The notes under the pieces are model-generated. The model searched no databases. It saw only the letters and a list, made by a program, of their open reading frames with translations, and was not told the origin of the DNA. From Raffaelea ambrosiae (lineage: Eukaryota > Ascomycota > Sordariomycetes > Ophiostomatales > Ophiostomataceae), in the NCBI GenBank assembly GCA_002778195.1, contig PCDI01000008.1, positions 1,112,655 to 1,176,654 on the forward strand: DNA of 64,000 nucleotides, written 5' to 3'. Shown here one piece after another: positions 12,465 through 22,720 of the stretch. A program made the position numbers and the translations under genes. Each line of letters starts with the position of its first letter. Positions within the stretch are counted from its first letter, which is position 1.

Positions 12465-13370
12465 GCGCGCAGGGCAAGGGGGAGATTGCGTTCTTTTTTT
12501 CTCTTTCTCGTTCCTGCCGCTAGAGCTTTCTAGTGTCCTTCTAGAAGAAACAGTTGGACTTTTAGTCGGCGGGCCTGATTTTGGGGAATGACTGAAAGTG
12601 GAGACGCACTGGACTTCTCTGCGAGTATGCCTGGCTACATAGGGACTCACTACAAAGTACGAGTACGCGCATTCGTATCTTTCCTACCCAAGACTCGTGT
12701 ACGAGTACTCGTATGTGCATCCCTCCCCCATTTATGCACGCCGCATGAGATGCCTGGCCGTGCACCGTAGACTGGCCATGCCCCGTCCTTGTTGTTGATG
12801 CTCGTTTGCTTTCGTTCGTCTGGTGTGTATCCCTTGTCTTTCACTCGCTCTTTCAAGCATTTGGATTTTGGTCTTTGATCTTTCGTTTTTGGTCTATCGT
12901 CTTTTTCTTTCCGTACTACGCGGCCATTCCGGCAGTCGCCTCCAAAAAAAAAGACAACACCAACCTGTGGGGGGACGTGCGAGAACGGGTAGGCAGATAA
13001 GATAGACAAGGCTCGTTCTTCGTACTAATAAAGATTGTAAGTTTGGGCAAGGACGGGAGGTAAGAGAAAAGGCGAGATGGAAGGGGGGGGGGGGGGTGCA
13101 AGAAGCCAAAGCTGGGAACCTGCATATGGGAAGCCCCCCAATTCCAGGATCCACAAGAGCAACAAGAAAGAAAACCATAATTCATGTGTCTCGTCCCAAA
13201 ATGGGTCATCCATGCTATTGCTGTGGCCTCCTACATCGGAGATGTCTTTGCAGATGCAAGTGTGAGACATGCCAGAGAGAAGAGAGAGGGATAGGAGACT
13301 AAGGAAAGCAGGGAAATAGGAGAATAGGCTAGACAAAAGCAAGACATGCAGCTTGATGAGACCAAAAGGG

Positions 13371-13405
13371 AAAATAAAATAAAATAAAATAAAATAAAAT
13401 AAAAA
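13371..13405. repeat. (AAAAT)7 microsatellite
   Basis: Seven perfect AAAAT pentamers. An AATAAA hexamer recurs inside it but no gene ends nearby. Confidence 0.9.
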
Positions 13406-13663
13406 GACGTGAATAATTCAGACAGACAAAATATACACAAACAAGAAAACGGCCCCCCAAACAAGGCTATCCTATCTATGGAGTTTTATGGGGGGCACCA
13501 ACCTGTCCTTCGTCCATTTCCCTTTGTCAAGCCTTGAACCTCGGCTATCTACCCTTTTTGTCAGTGACCCCCAAATCGTCTCTCTATCTGCGTGACGGCG
13601 AGGCCGAAAAGGAGGGTAGGCATTCAATCCCAGTCATCCGTCATGCGATTTTTTAGTCTTCCA

Positions 13664-13681
13664 GGGGGGGGGGGGGGGGGG
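13664..13681. repeat. G18 homopolymer
   Basis: Run of 18 G in non-coding DNA; the length is unreliable in any assembly. Confidence 0.8.
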
Positions 13682-14923
13682 ACGGAACGGGATGCTATAC
13701 TAAAGGCTTGTTCTCTAGTTGTGAACAAAGGTGGAGAGTGGCCTTGATACGGTGTGCATTGTGTACTATGTAATACGGCTTGTAAGGCTGGCCAGGGGAC
13801 GGGGCGTGCGTTATTGGTTTGGGGGAATGTTTGGTATGTTTAGTGTGTTTGGTGTGTTTGAGGTGGCTTCGTGGCTTTTGGTTCGTGGCTTGGGAAGGAT
13901 TTTGGACGGTTGAACACAGATGACGCAAGAAGGAAAAGCAGATACATAATGAACGGTCAAGATAGATTGGCAAGGCAGCACAGCAGCAGCCATGAAATAT
14001 GCAAGCGTGACACAACGGGATGACAGAAGAGACGGTGTAAGGGGACCGCCTTCTTCCCCCAATCCCTCTCCCCAAAAGGGGGAGAGATGAGAAACAGCAG
14101 TGGGAGGACAAGACAGGCAGCGGATACATTAAGAGGCGGTGAGCCAATAAGGAAGCGTGCGTGGGCAGAGACAGGTGTGCCATGGTATTTACGGCTCCTG
14201 GGTCTGATGATGTGGGTAGCAGACCGTGGGAAGCGAGCACGATAGCATGACCAGGTGAGAGAGAGTGAGAGCAAGAAAGAGAAAGAAAAAAACGGAATAC
14301 CGGGCAAATTGTACACTTGAAAAATGACGAATGCCGTGCCATTGCCGTGGGATGCTATGATCGACAGACGAGAGGAATGTCAGACGTAAACGGAAAGGAA
14401 AGACAATGTCCATATAACGCCGGGTACTATCTTCATATCTATAGTCCAGTATGGTCGTCCCTTTGTGTGGGTGCGTGTGGCAGAGCGAAGAACAGAGAAA
14501 GGAAAGGAAAAGAAAAAGGAAAAGAAAAAGGGAAGAAAAAAATCGAGACACGCCGGAAACGGACCGAACCAGCCGAGGAGAAAGTAAACCGTGAAGCAAA
14601 CAATGTACGAATATAAAAAGCCGAGACAAGTGCCAACGTAGAGATGCGAGGCCAACAAAGCCGGCGAAAAAGTCGATAGAGAGCCCTGTGACCAGTGAAA
14701 GCAGTCAAAAGAATACCAAAACGAAAAAAAAAAAGAAAACCCAAATAGCCCGCCCTCCCAAGCAAAAGAAACCCTCGTGATATCGTATACGTGATGAAGC
14801 CTCCCTTAAAACACCAACCCGTCTCCATCTGGCCGTCCGCCTTGCCTGTCCTTCTCCCAATGTCCACCCTGTGTCCACCCTGTGTCCAACCCGTGTCCAT
14901 TTCCCCATGTCTTTCCTCGTGTC

Positions 14924-16421
14924 CTACTTCCGGTTCCGCGTCTTCTTCACTGGCACCTGCTCCTCCTCTTCCTCGTCGTGGCCCTTCTTCAGGTCTTCCT
15001 TGAGACACCACGTCTCCTTGTCGTAAAAGTCCTCGCCGTCCGACAGGTCCTTGTTCGCTTCCGCCTTGGACCACAGCCACACCGTCTTCCGCAGCCGGTT
15101 CGCCTTGAGAAGACCTTCTTGCAGCTTGCGCGTGCCCCGGGCCACCTCTTCCTGCTTCTGCACCCACAGCTGCAGCAGCCGCCGCACGTCCTCGGCCTCG
15201 TGCTCCGGCAGGCCCACATTGGGGTACGGCCGTGCGGCCCGCGGGGCCAGGTACAGCGGGTGGATGAACCCGCCAAAGCCGTCGTCGACCGCGTCGTTCG
15301 TGTCGGGATCGGGAAACGGGAGGATGCCGCTGGGGGCAGGGCTGTAGTCGTAGCTGCCGTTTCTGGAGCTGGTCGCTATTGTGGTGGTGGTGGTGGTGGT
15401 GGTGGTGGCGGCGGCGGCGGCTCCCTTGGGGTCCGAAGAACCATTGACCAGGGCCATCTCATTGCCTTTTGCGGCACCGCTGCTGCTGCTGCTGCTACCA
15501 CTGGCATGCTCGCCGTTTTCTTGTTTCCGCCCGTTGATCATCTTTTTGCTTGTCTTGTCCGCCGCGTCGGGCATGTCGACGTCCTTGTCCTTGTCGCCGT
15601 CTGCCTCAGCATGATGACCATTCGTCTTGGCCTGCTCTGCCTCCTGCCCCGCCTTCTGCTGCTCTTCTTGCTCGGCCTCTTCGGCCAACAACATCGGGAT
15701 ATCCTCGGCGCGCAGCAAGCCCCCGTCCCGGGTGGCATCGTGGTCGGCGAACAGCCGCCCGACAAACTGGTCGTCAAACAGCTTGATGTCGTCGGGCGTG
15801 TGCATGAGCTTGCAGTCGACCCAGATGTGGTCGCCGGAGAGCCTGGTCAGTAGGGGCTTGACCTTCCACAACGCCCTGTTTTCCTTGTGCATCCAGTTGC
15901 GGCCCTGGGTGGCAAGCTCGGCGAGGACTTTGGACGTGTACGGTCGGGACAGGGTCGGGTGGGTTGGGAGATCGGTGACAGACGTTAATGGCGCGAGGAG
16001 GTCTAGAAAAGAAAGTAGCAAGTTAGCGGGAGAGAAGAAGAGGAGAAGAAGAGGAGAAGAAAAGGAGAAGAAGAGGAGAAGAAAAGGGAGCAATGAGAGG
16101 AGGAGAGGAGGAGGAGGAGAGGAGGAGAGGAGGAGAGGAGGAGAGAAGGGAAAAAAGAATGAGAGAGGTGAAGATAGAAAAAGAGGGCCAGATGAAGGCA
16201 CATACGCTCAAGTCGGATGCTGGAGTAGGGATTCTTGTCGGCAGCTGCGGCCACGGCCTCTTGGATGTCCTCCTCGTCTTCTTCGCTCTCGTCGATTTCG
16301 TAGCCATCGTCGTCGACAAGGGGGGGGTTATGACTGATGATCTCGCGTTGGTAGCCGTTGTAGTCAATGGTCTGATGGGTTAGTCAAAGCGCGCTCCAAA
16401 AGACAGGACAGAAAGACAGAA

Positions 16422-16482
<61 letters not shown>

Positions 16483-17015
16483 AAAGGCAGAAGGCAGAAG
16501 ACAAAAGAAGCTGGTTCGGCTGTGTGGAAGAAACACCAGGAGAGGGCAGCCAGAGCGACAGAACGACAAAGCGACCCGAGAAAGCACAGCGAAGCCCTTG
16601 CCAGTGTCGGTGTCCTTCTGTCCTTCTGTCGATGTCTTGCCCGCGCCTGTTCTCTTCTCGTCCTTCTCCCGATCTCGTCACCCACCTCGGCAAAGACGTT
16701 GGATCCGTCGGCGGGCACCAGCTGGCCCTCGCGCACAAAGCGCGCCCGTTTCTTGAGTTTGTTTCCGCGGTTTGTGCTCTGGTCGATGTCCGAATCCGAG
16801 TCCGAATCTGTCCGTGTCGCGTTTTGCGTGGTTAGCCCATTGGTTCCGTGAAGCTCTCTCTCTCTCTCTCTGTGTGGGTGGGTTTTGGTGGTGGCTGGAA
16901 AGTTTGACGCGGTCCCTGAAGAGCCAGCTGCTTGCTTACCGTAGGACTTCCTCTTCAATGCCCTTCTCAGGCCGAGATAAGTCTCGAGGAAGAGCGCCTG
17001 GTCTCGGGCGGCCAT
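14924..17015 (-). CDS. RXT2: RXT2-like subunit of the Rpd3L histone deacetylase complex
   Basis: Exons, 5' to 3' on the minus strand: 17015-16940, 16807-16686, 16371-16206, 16002-14924, giving 480 residues. RXT2 is a non-catalytic nuclear subunit of the large Rpd3 (Sin3) histone deacetylase complex. The N-terminus has the family pattern: MAARDQALFLETYLGLRRAL, then a KRKSYDSDSDSD acidic patch, GNKLKKRARFVREGQL at about residue 42, a DYNGYQREIISHNPPLVDDDGYEIDES block around residues 66-95 and IRLEHLLAPLTSVTDLPTHP near 120. The middle is low complexity: Lys/Glu/Asp-rich, then Ser and a (GGT)n-encoded Thr-Ala tract. The conserved C-terminal coiled coil (RRLLQLWVQKQEEVARG) precedes an acidic and basic tail. 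Exon junctions restore the conserved blocks without gaps. Introns 2 and 3 are long and repeat-filled. Divergent from TRAPPC11. The family call is confident. Confidence 0.88.
16020..16165. repeat. GGA/GAAGA polypurine tract in RXT2 intron 3
   Basis: Nearly unbroken purine sequence (GAGAAGAAGA and GGAGGAGGA units) in the 203-nt third intron. On the RNA strand it is pyrimidine-rich and leads towards the TTTTCTAG acceptor. Confidence 0.75.
16404..16508. repeat. 7-bp minisatellite (AGAAGAC) inside RXT2 intron 2
   Basis: About 13 copies of AGACAGA(A), later AAGACAG and AAAAGGC variants, fill a third of the 314-nt second intron of RXT2. On the transcribed strand it reads as a TCTTCTG pyrimidine-rich tract. 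Confidence 0.85.
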
Positions 17016-17930
17016 CGTGTCGGCGTGGTGGGTGGTGGGCGGGTCGAATGGGCGGAAGAGGAGAGGGAAAAAAAAAAAAAGAGGAGAATGGCAAAAGACA
17101 AAAAACGACAAAAATAGCCAAAGTGATCGAGTACGAGCACCGCCCTCGTCGCGTGTGCAGGGAGGTGGGAAGCAGTCGAGAGGATTCGCAAACGGCAGGC
17201 AAGAAGCTCGACAAGCTCGGGCTGTCAGGTTCACGACCCCGAGGGAATGGCTGGGTCGGGCGTGTGCGTGTTGTGTGTCGGGGAGAGGTTGTGCCTTTTT
17301 TTCCTTCTCCTCCTCCTCCTCCCCAGTCAGCGAAACCGCCGAGTGGGATTTTGGGTGTGCAAGCGCGAGAGACCCCCAGCGCCGGCCTTCTTGGGCGTGC
17401 GACGGGCTGTGATTGGCTGGCTCGGACACGAGTGGAGTGACCAGCTGGTACACACGTCCCCCCTAGCCAAAGGCTGGCGCACACAAGTACCGCTACTTTC
17501 ACAAGCCCGCGCCTGTCAGTGAACTAACTAATAGTTGCCTAGTTGGTGTAGGGAGGAGAGCTCCTGCAACGGAACGCCCTATCGACAGCCCCGCCAATCA
17601 CAACAGCTGCCACACGCCAATTTCGACAGACAAGACCACCCAAAAAGGCCAGCCAGTGCACGACTTCTTGGGCAAGCCACGATGCATGCCATGCGGCCGT
17701 GATTTTCTGCGCAGCAACGCTAGTAGCGGCTCCTCGGAAACGGACATCGACAGGGCAGATTCGCCCTCCCTCCCCCCCTCCGGGACGAAACAGAGAGCGC
17801 GCAGACTGCGAACCCCCCCCCTTCTTCTGTGCAGCCTAGGAGACGGTCGGTTCGCAAGAGAGGCTCAGTATCCAAGACGAGATCTGCCAGGCGTGGCCCC
17901 ACGATCGGGCCAGGCCAACTCACCACGACC
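17016..17930. promoter_or_regulatory. Divergent RXT2/TRAPPC11 promoter region
   Basis: The start codons of RXT2 (17015, minus) and TRAPPC11 (17931, plus) face away from each other across 915 bp. An ATTGG at 17412-17416 (CCAAT on the minus strand) and a CCAAT at 17594-17598 are placed suitably for the two directions. An A13 run lies at about 17069-17081, and CT/TCC-rich tracts occupy 17300-17330. No gene is seen between. The CCAAT assignment is by pattern only. Confidence 0.5.
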
Positions 17931-20900
17931 ATGGAGGACTACCCGCCCTACAGCCTGGACCACAACGTCCCGCTGCTGATCACGATCGGGCTGCCGCCGG
18001 CCGAGAAGGACGCCGACTGGACGCTGGATCCCAGCCTCAAAGACCAGGCCACGCTGCTGCGCTCGGAGCTGCCGCTGCTCGAGGGCAGCCATGCGACGGC
18101 CTTCAGCCAGTACCTCACCGCGGGCGGGCCACAGGTGGCGCCATGGAAGGGCCGGGCGAGCTCGGCACGGTACCTGTTCCGCGTGCGAACAGCAGGGAGG
18201 GTGGGTTCTCTCTTTTTTTTCCGACACGGGGCACCCCGTCTTGGCTCTGTGGCTGACCAACTGCGCAACAGACATACTACCTCCCGCCACGACGGGCCCG
18301 CCTGCCCGAGAACTTTGAGGCGCCCGCGTCGCCCGTGCCCCTCCACTCGCCCTACTCGCCGCTCAGCCCGTCGTGCTCGCTGTACCCCGACGGCATCATC
18401 GATGCGCGCTGGATCCAGAAGCACCAGGAGCTCGTGCCCAGCGTGTTCCTGTGCTTCTACGCGCTCACGGCCGACGCCAACACGGCGACGCTGCAGGACA
18501 ACAAGATCAAGGCGGACATCCAGGGCTTCCGCACGGCCGTGCAGCAGTCGGGCTACCGCAGCCGCGTGGCCGTGGCCATCTTTGCCGACGAGGCCATGGA
18601 TGCGTCGGCGTCGGCGTCGGCGACGGCGTCCGCCGGCGTCGACGTCCTCCTGCAGGAGCGCCTCGAGAGCATCCGCAAGGGCAGCGGCGTCGACGCCAAG
18701 CTCTTCTTTGTGGCCTCGGCCGACGCCTCCAACGACGAGCTCGGCCGCGTGGCCGAGAACATGCTGACCCTCATGGCCGGCCCGGCCACCGACTACTACC
18801 GCGAGCTCGGCCGCCACGCCCGCAAGCGCCGCAGCCGCAGCTCCGCCCCCCAGCCCGCCGTGCCGCCCACGAGCGGCACCTCCCAGACGCTGTCGCTGCC
18901 CGGCTGGCACGTGCGCGCCGACGTCAAGAGCGGCGTCCTGGCCGAGTTCCGCCAGGAGTGGGACAACGCCCTGCGCGCCTACGAGCAGGCCTACGACACC
19001 CTGCTCGGCGCCGACGTCCTCGACGGCGCCATCCCCAGCTGGAGCCCCCGCTTCAACGAGGCCCGCCTGCTCGCCGACACGCTCGCCGTCCGCTGCGTCC
19101 GCGGCCTGCTGGCCACCCGCCAGCCCAGCGCCGCCGCCCGCCGCTGGACGCGCCACCGCGCCGCCATGCGCCAGCTGGTCGACACGCGCGGCCGCGGGAC
19201 CGCCAACTACGGCTGGGCCGCCTGGGAGACGCGCTGGGCGCAGGTCATGGCCGAGCTGGTGGCCCGGAACAGCAGCGCGGCGGCGGCGAGGAGCAGCAGC
19301 AAACAACAGCCCACCACCCCCACCATCTACCTGAGCCCCGAAAAATCCCTGCTCGCCGAGCGCCTGTCGCCCTGGGACCACCTGCACCACGCCGGCTACT
19401 GGTACCGTCTGGCCGCCCGGCATCTGTACACCCGCCGCGCGCTCGCCCGCGCCATCCCCGACGACGACCGGCGGCCGCCCGACGTGTCGCCGGCGTCCAA
19501 GGTGGCCAGCCGCGCGTTCACATACGACGACTACATGTGTCCGCCGCCCCACGAAGAGTTCCCCCTCGCGGCTTTCCGCCGACACGCGTCCCGGGGCCGC
19601 GGCGGCGGCGGCGGCGGCGGCGTCGACCACTCGCGGATGATTGTGGCCTGTCTGGAGGCGGCGCGCGCGGCCTTTCTCGAGCGGCGACAGACGGCGCTGG
19701 CGGCCGAAGTGGCGCTCGAGTGCGGGCGCGAGCAGGTGCAGGAGGCGCAGAACTGGCAGGCCGCGTTCGACCTGCTGGCGCCGCTTTGGGGGGCCGGGGC
19801 CGGGGCCGGGGCCGACGGCGTGCCTGCCTACCGGCACGACGGCTGGTTCGCGATCCACGAGGAGCTGGCGTGGAACCTGCGGGCCGCGGCGGCGGCGCTG
19901 GCACAGGCCGACCAGCTGGTGGCCATTGACTGGGAGATGCTGGACAGCCGGTACACGCAGCGCAGCGGGTGGCACTACGACGTGTCGAAGGCGCTGGGCG
20001 AAGGCGACAAAGGCGACAAAGGCGACAAAGGCGACGAAGGAGACAGTCGTGGGGCGGCGGAAACGGAGACGAAGCACACCCAGCACATTCGGTTTCCCGT
20101 GACCGAGGCGCCGTCCTTCCTCCAGGCCACCTTTTCATTCAAGAGCGGCGAGGGCAGGGCCGGCCAGGTGCTGCCGGCGCAGCTGACCGTCGCGTCCAAT
20201 GCGTTTGCCGGCACGCCGCCGATTGTGCTGGACGAGGTGCGCGTGCTGTTTGAGGGGAGCATCAAGCCGGTGCTGCTCCGGCACGGGGCGGCCCCCGGAG
20301 CCAGTGGAGCCCCGGGGAAGCAGAGAACCCGCATACGGTACAGCGCCGTGTCCCTGGAAGAAGAAGACGAGCCGGGCAGCACCGAAAACGACTTGTCCGA
20401 CCTCCATGTCGCCCGCTGGCACGGCCGCGCCGACTGCACGCTGGTGCCCCAGACGACGGCCGTCTACGAGCTGGCCATGCCGCTGCGCGAGGCCGGCGAC
20501 GCCCGCGCCGTGGCCGTGCACCTGCGGTACCGCTGCCCCGCGTACACGCTCGCGCTGGCGCTGCCGCTGACCAATCCCGGCCGCGGCAAGTCGTGGTACC
20601 TGCCGTCGGGGGCGCGGACCACGCTGGCGCGCGCCGACGGCCAGGCCGTGCACGTCCAGCCGCGGCCGCCGAAGCTGGACATTCGGATAGAGGGGGCGGA
20701 GGCAGAGGACGAGAAAGCGGACGAGAACAAAGCCGAGAACAGAATCGAGAACAGAAACGAGACAAGACCCGTCGCCGTGGTGTCCCAGTCCGAGAAGACG
20801 CCGGCCCAGCACACCCTGCAGTTCTACACCAACGAGCCCGTCGACCTGCCGTTTGCTATTGTCAACGGCGAAGACGCCGACGCCACCGTCAAGCTGGACG

Positions 20901-22261
20901 TCACCATGTTTGGCGAGGACGCGCCCGGGTTTACCTTGCTGGTGGCCGGCGAAGAGATCGACACCGCCCCTCCGGCGGCGGCGGCGGCGGCCGACACACC
21001 TGAAGACGGCGACGGCGACGGCGACGGCGACGTCGACGGCGAGACCACGTCCATGCTCCCGTCGGTGCCTCTGGGCGTGGTGGCCACCGGCCAGACGCTG
21101 CGCGGGACGATCCACATGCCGCCCGTGGCGCTGTCGGCCAGTCTGGACCTGACCCTGCGCGCCGTGTACCACCTGGTCGACGACCCGTCGACGCCCATCA
21201 CGCGCACGCTGGCCGTCAAGCTGAGCCTGAGCAACCCGTTCGAGGCCAACTACGACCTGCTGCCGCGCCTGCACCGGGACCCGTGGCCGAGCATCTTTGA
21301 CCACGAGGGAATCATGGCGGTTTCGGCGGACGACACAGGATTGTCGTCGTCGTCGTCGTCGTCGTCGTCGTCCTCCCCACCACCCCATGGCCTGACACAG
21401 GCGTGGACGGTGGTGACCCGGTTCGCCTCGTTTGCCGGCGAAGACCTGCGCGTGGTCGACCTGGACCTCGTCATCCAACCGGTGCCCGGGATTGTGGTGC
21501 ACCACACCCGGACGCTACCCGACCTGGCTGAGGAGGCTTCGCCTGTTGCTGGATCGGGGACAGGGACGGGGACGGGGACGGGGACGGGGACTCTCCTCAT
21601 CAAGCCGCAGACCATGGAGCGCGCCGAGTTCGACCTGGTGGCCCAGAAGGCGAGCCTCGACAACCGCGACCCGGCCGGCCTGGACGTGTCGTTTGTGATC
21701 AAGTGGCAGCGGACGCGGGGCGCGGCCGGTACGTGCACAAACACCACCACCCTGCCGGTCCCGCGGCTGGGCATCTTTAGCAGCGAGCCGCGCGTGCTGG
21801 CGTCGGTGTCGTATGCCAACAGGATGCCTCTGGGCGCAGCAGCAGGCGCAGCAGGCGGCGGCGGCAGCCGACGGCTCATCTTTTTGGACATTGCCATCGA
21901 GAACCCGTCGAACCATTTCCTGACGTTCGGCCTCAGCATGGAGCCGTCCAACGACTTTGCCTTTTCGGGCACCAAGATGACCACGGTGCACGTGCTGCCC
22001 GTCTCGCGGCGGACGGTGTCGTACCGGCTGCTGCCGCTGGTGCACGGAGACGGAGACGGAGACGGCGGCCGCGGCGAGGGCACATGGATCCGGCCGGCGC
22101 TGGTGGTGCGGGACAAGTATTTCCAAAAGGTCCTGCGGATCCTGCCCACCGAAGGCCTGAAGCTGGACAAGGACGGGATCCTGGTGTGGGTGCCTCCAGA
22201 CGAGGAGGAGGATGACGACGAAGAGGAGGAGGTGGACGAAGGGACAAAGGGAGAGGCATAG
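17931..22261 (+). CDS. TRAPPC11: TRAPPC11 (Gryzun/foie gras) trafficking protein
   Basis: Exons 17931-18200 and 18272-22261 encode 1419 residues. The 71-nt intron (GTGGGT donor, CTGACC branch, CAACAG acceptor) is phase 0. TRAPPC11 is a large subunit of the metazoan/filamentous-fungal TRAPP III-type tether acting in ER-Golgi and autophagic traffic; budding yeast lacks it. The N-terminal half has the foie-gras helical region (IIDARWIQKHQELVPSVFLC near residue 110; long TPR-like helices to about 700). The C-terminal half is beta-rich with PFEANYDLLPRLHRDPWPSI near residue 1080, typical of the Gryzun domain. Species-specific inserts include a Gly run, a KGD repeat (GDKGDKGDKGDEGD), an Asp-Gly run, a Ser run from a (TCG)n tract at about 21343 and a (GT)n-Gly stretch. 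It ends in an acidic tail. The ATG at 17931 gives MEDYPPYSLDHN; an in-frame ATG at 17829 adds 34 basic residues and is less likely. Confidence 0.87.
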
Positions 22262-22720
22262 AAGAAGGGTGGAGGGGTGAAGGGTGCAGAGAGAACAAGC
22301 GGTCAGAGGAAAGGAAACCTAGGAAGAATAGAGGAAACCTCATGTGAATAATATCTATGGCAAAACGGCGAGCAATGACCTCGGAAAGAAAAAAAGGCAC
22401 ACCTATCCCAAAAAAAAGAAGGCCATGCAAAGAGCAAAAACAAACAAACCCGACTTGATGATTTGATGAACCAAAGAGGAACAAAATTGAAAAGCAATCC
22501 CCCCCAAAAAAAAACATAACCAAAACACGAATGTCCCTTCATTCTTTGTAGTCTTCTCCCATGCCTTGAAGTTGCTTGCTTCCTGAAGTTTCTATCTATC
22601 TCCCCCATCCCCCCTACCCTCTTGAGCCGCTCTAGTTGATGGACTTCTTCCTCGTCCTCTCCCCATGTTCGTACCGCCTTCCCTTCACGAGTGTGAGGCC
22701 CCCCCTCTCCCTCTCCCCTT
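22262..22720. other. Convergent intergenic region
   Basis: 460 bp between the TRAPPC11 stop and the stop of the minus-strand hydrolase. It is A-rich then C/T-rich, with AATAATAT at about 22346 as a possible polyadenylation signal for TRAPPC11. I see no gene. Confidence 0.5.

Larger units (their letters stand above)
1..14923. other. Gene-poor region, about 14.9 kb
   Basis: No reading frame here has a recognisable domain, a plausible exon chain or the strong GC codon bias of the genes to the right. Open frames reach only about 215 codons and their translations are low-complexity or basic/Pro/Cys-rich noise. The stretch holds many poly-pyrimidine tracts, short tandem repeats (listed separately), homopolymers and recurring words such as TACTATGTA and GTAAGATAC. 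I see no transposase, reverse transcriptase or tRNA. It may be a long intergenic or regulatory region, hold lncRNA, or carry eroded sequence. What lies left of the window is unknown. Confidence 0.6.

Noticed and set aside
11878..12477. 199-codon open frame on the minus strand
   Set aside because: Runs through the GTGTGCTGCTGC repeat and reads as Ala-His and Pro runs; the remaining part has no recognisable feature.
13371..13405. AATAAA hexamers as polyadenylation signals
   Set aside because: They arise from the (AAAAT)7 repeat and no gene ends there.
13695..14342. 215-codon open frame on the minus strand
   Set aside because: Ser/His/Leu-rich low-complexity translation with no domain, no exon pattern and weak codon bias; it contains a KHTKHTKHTKH repeat read from simple sequence.
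17948..20086. 712-codon open frame on the minus strand inside TRAPPC11
   Set aside because: It is the mirror of a GC-rich coding strand; composition is Gly/Arg/Ala-rich without domain, whereas the plus frame has the conserved Gryzun blocks.
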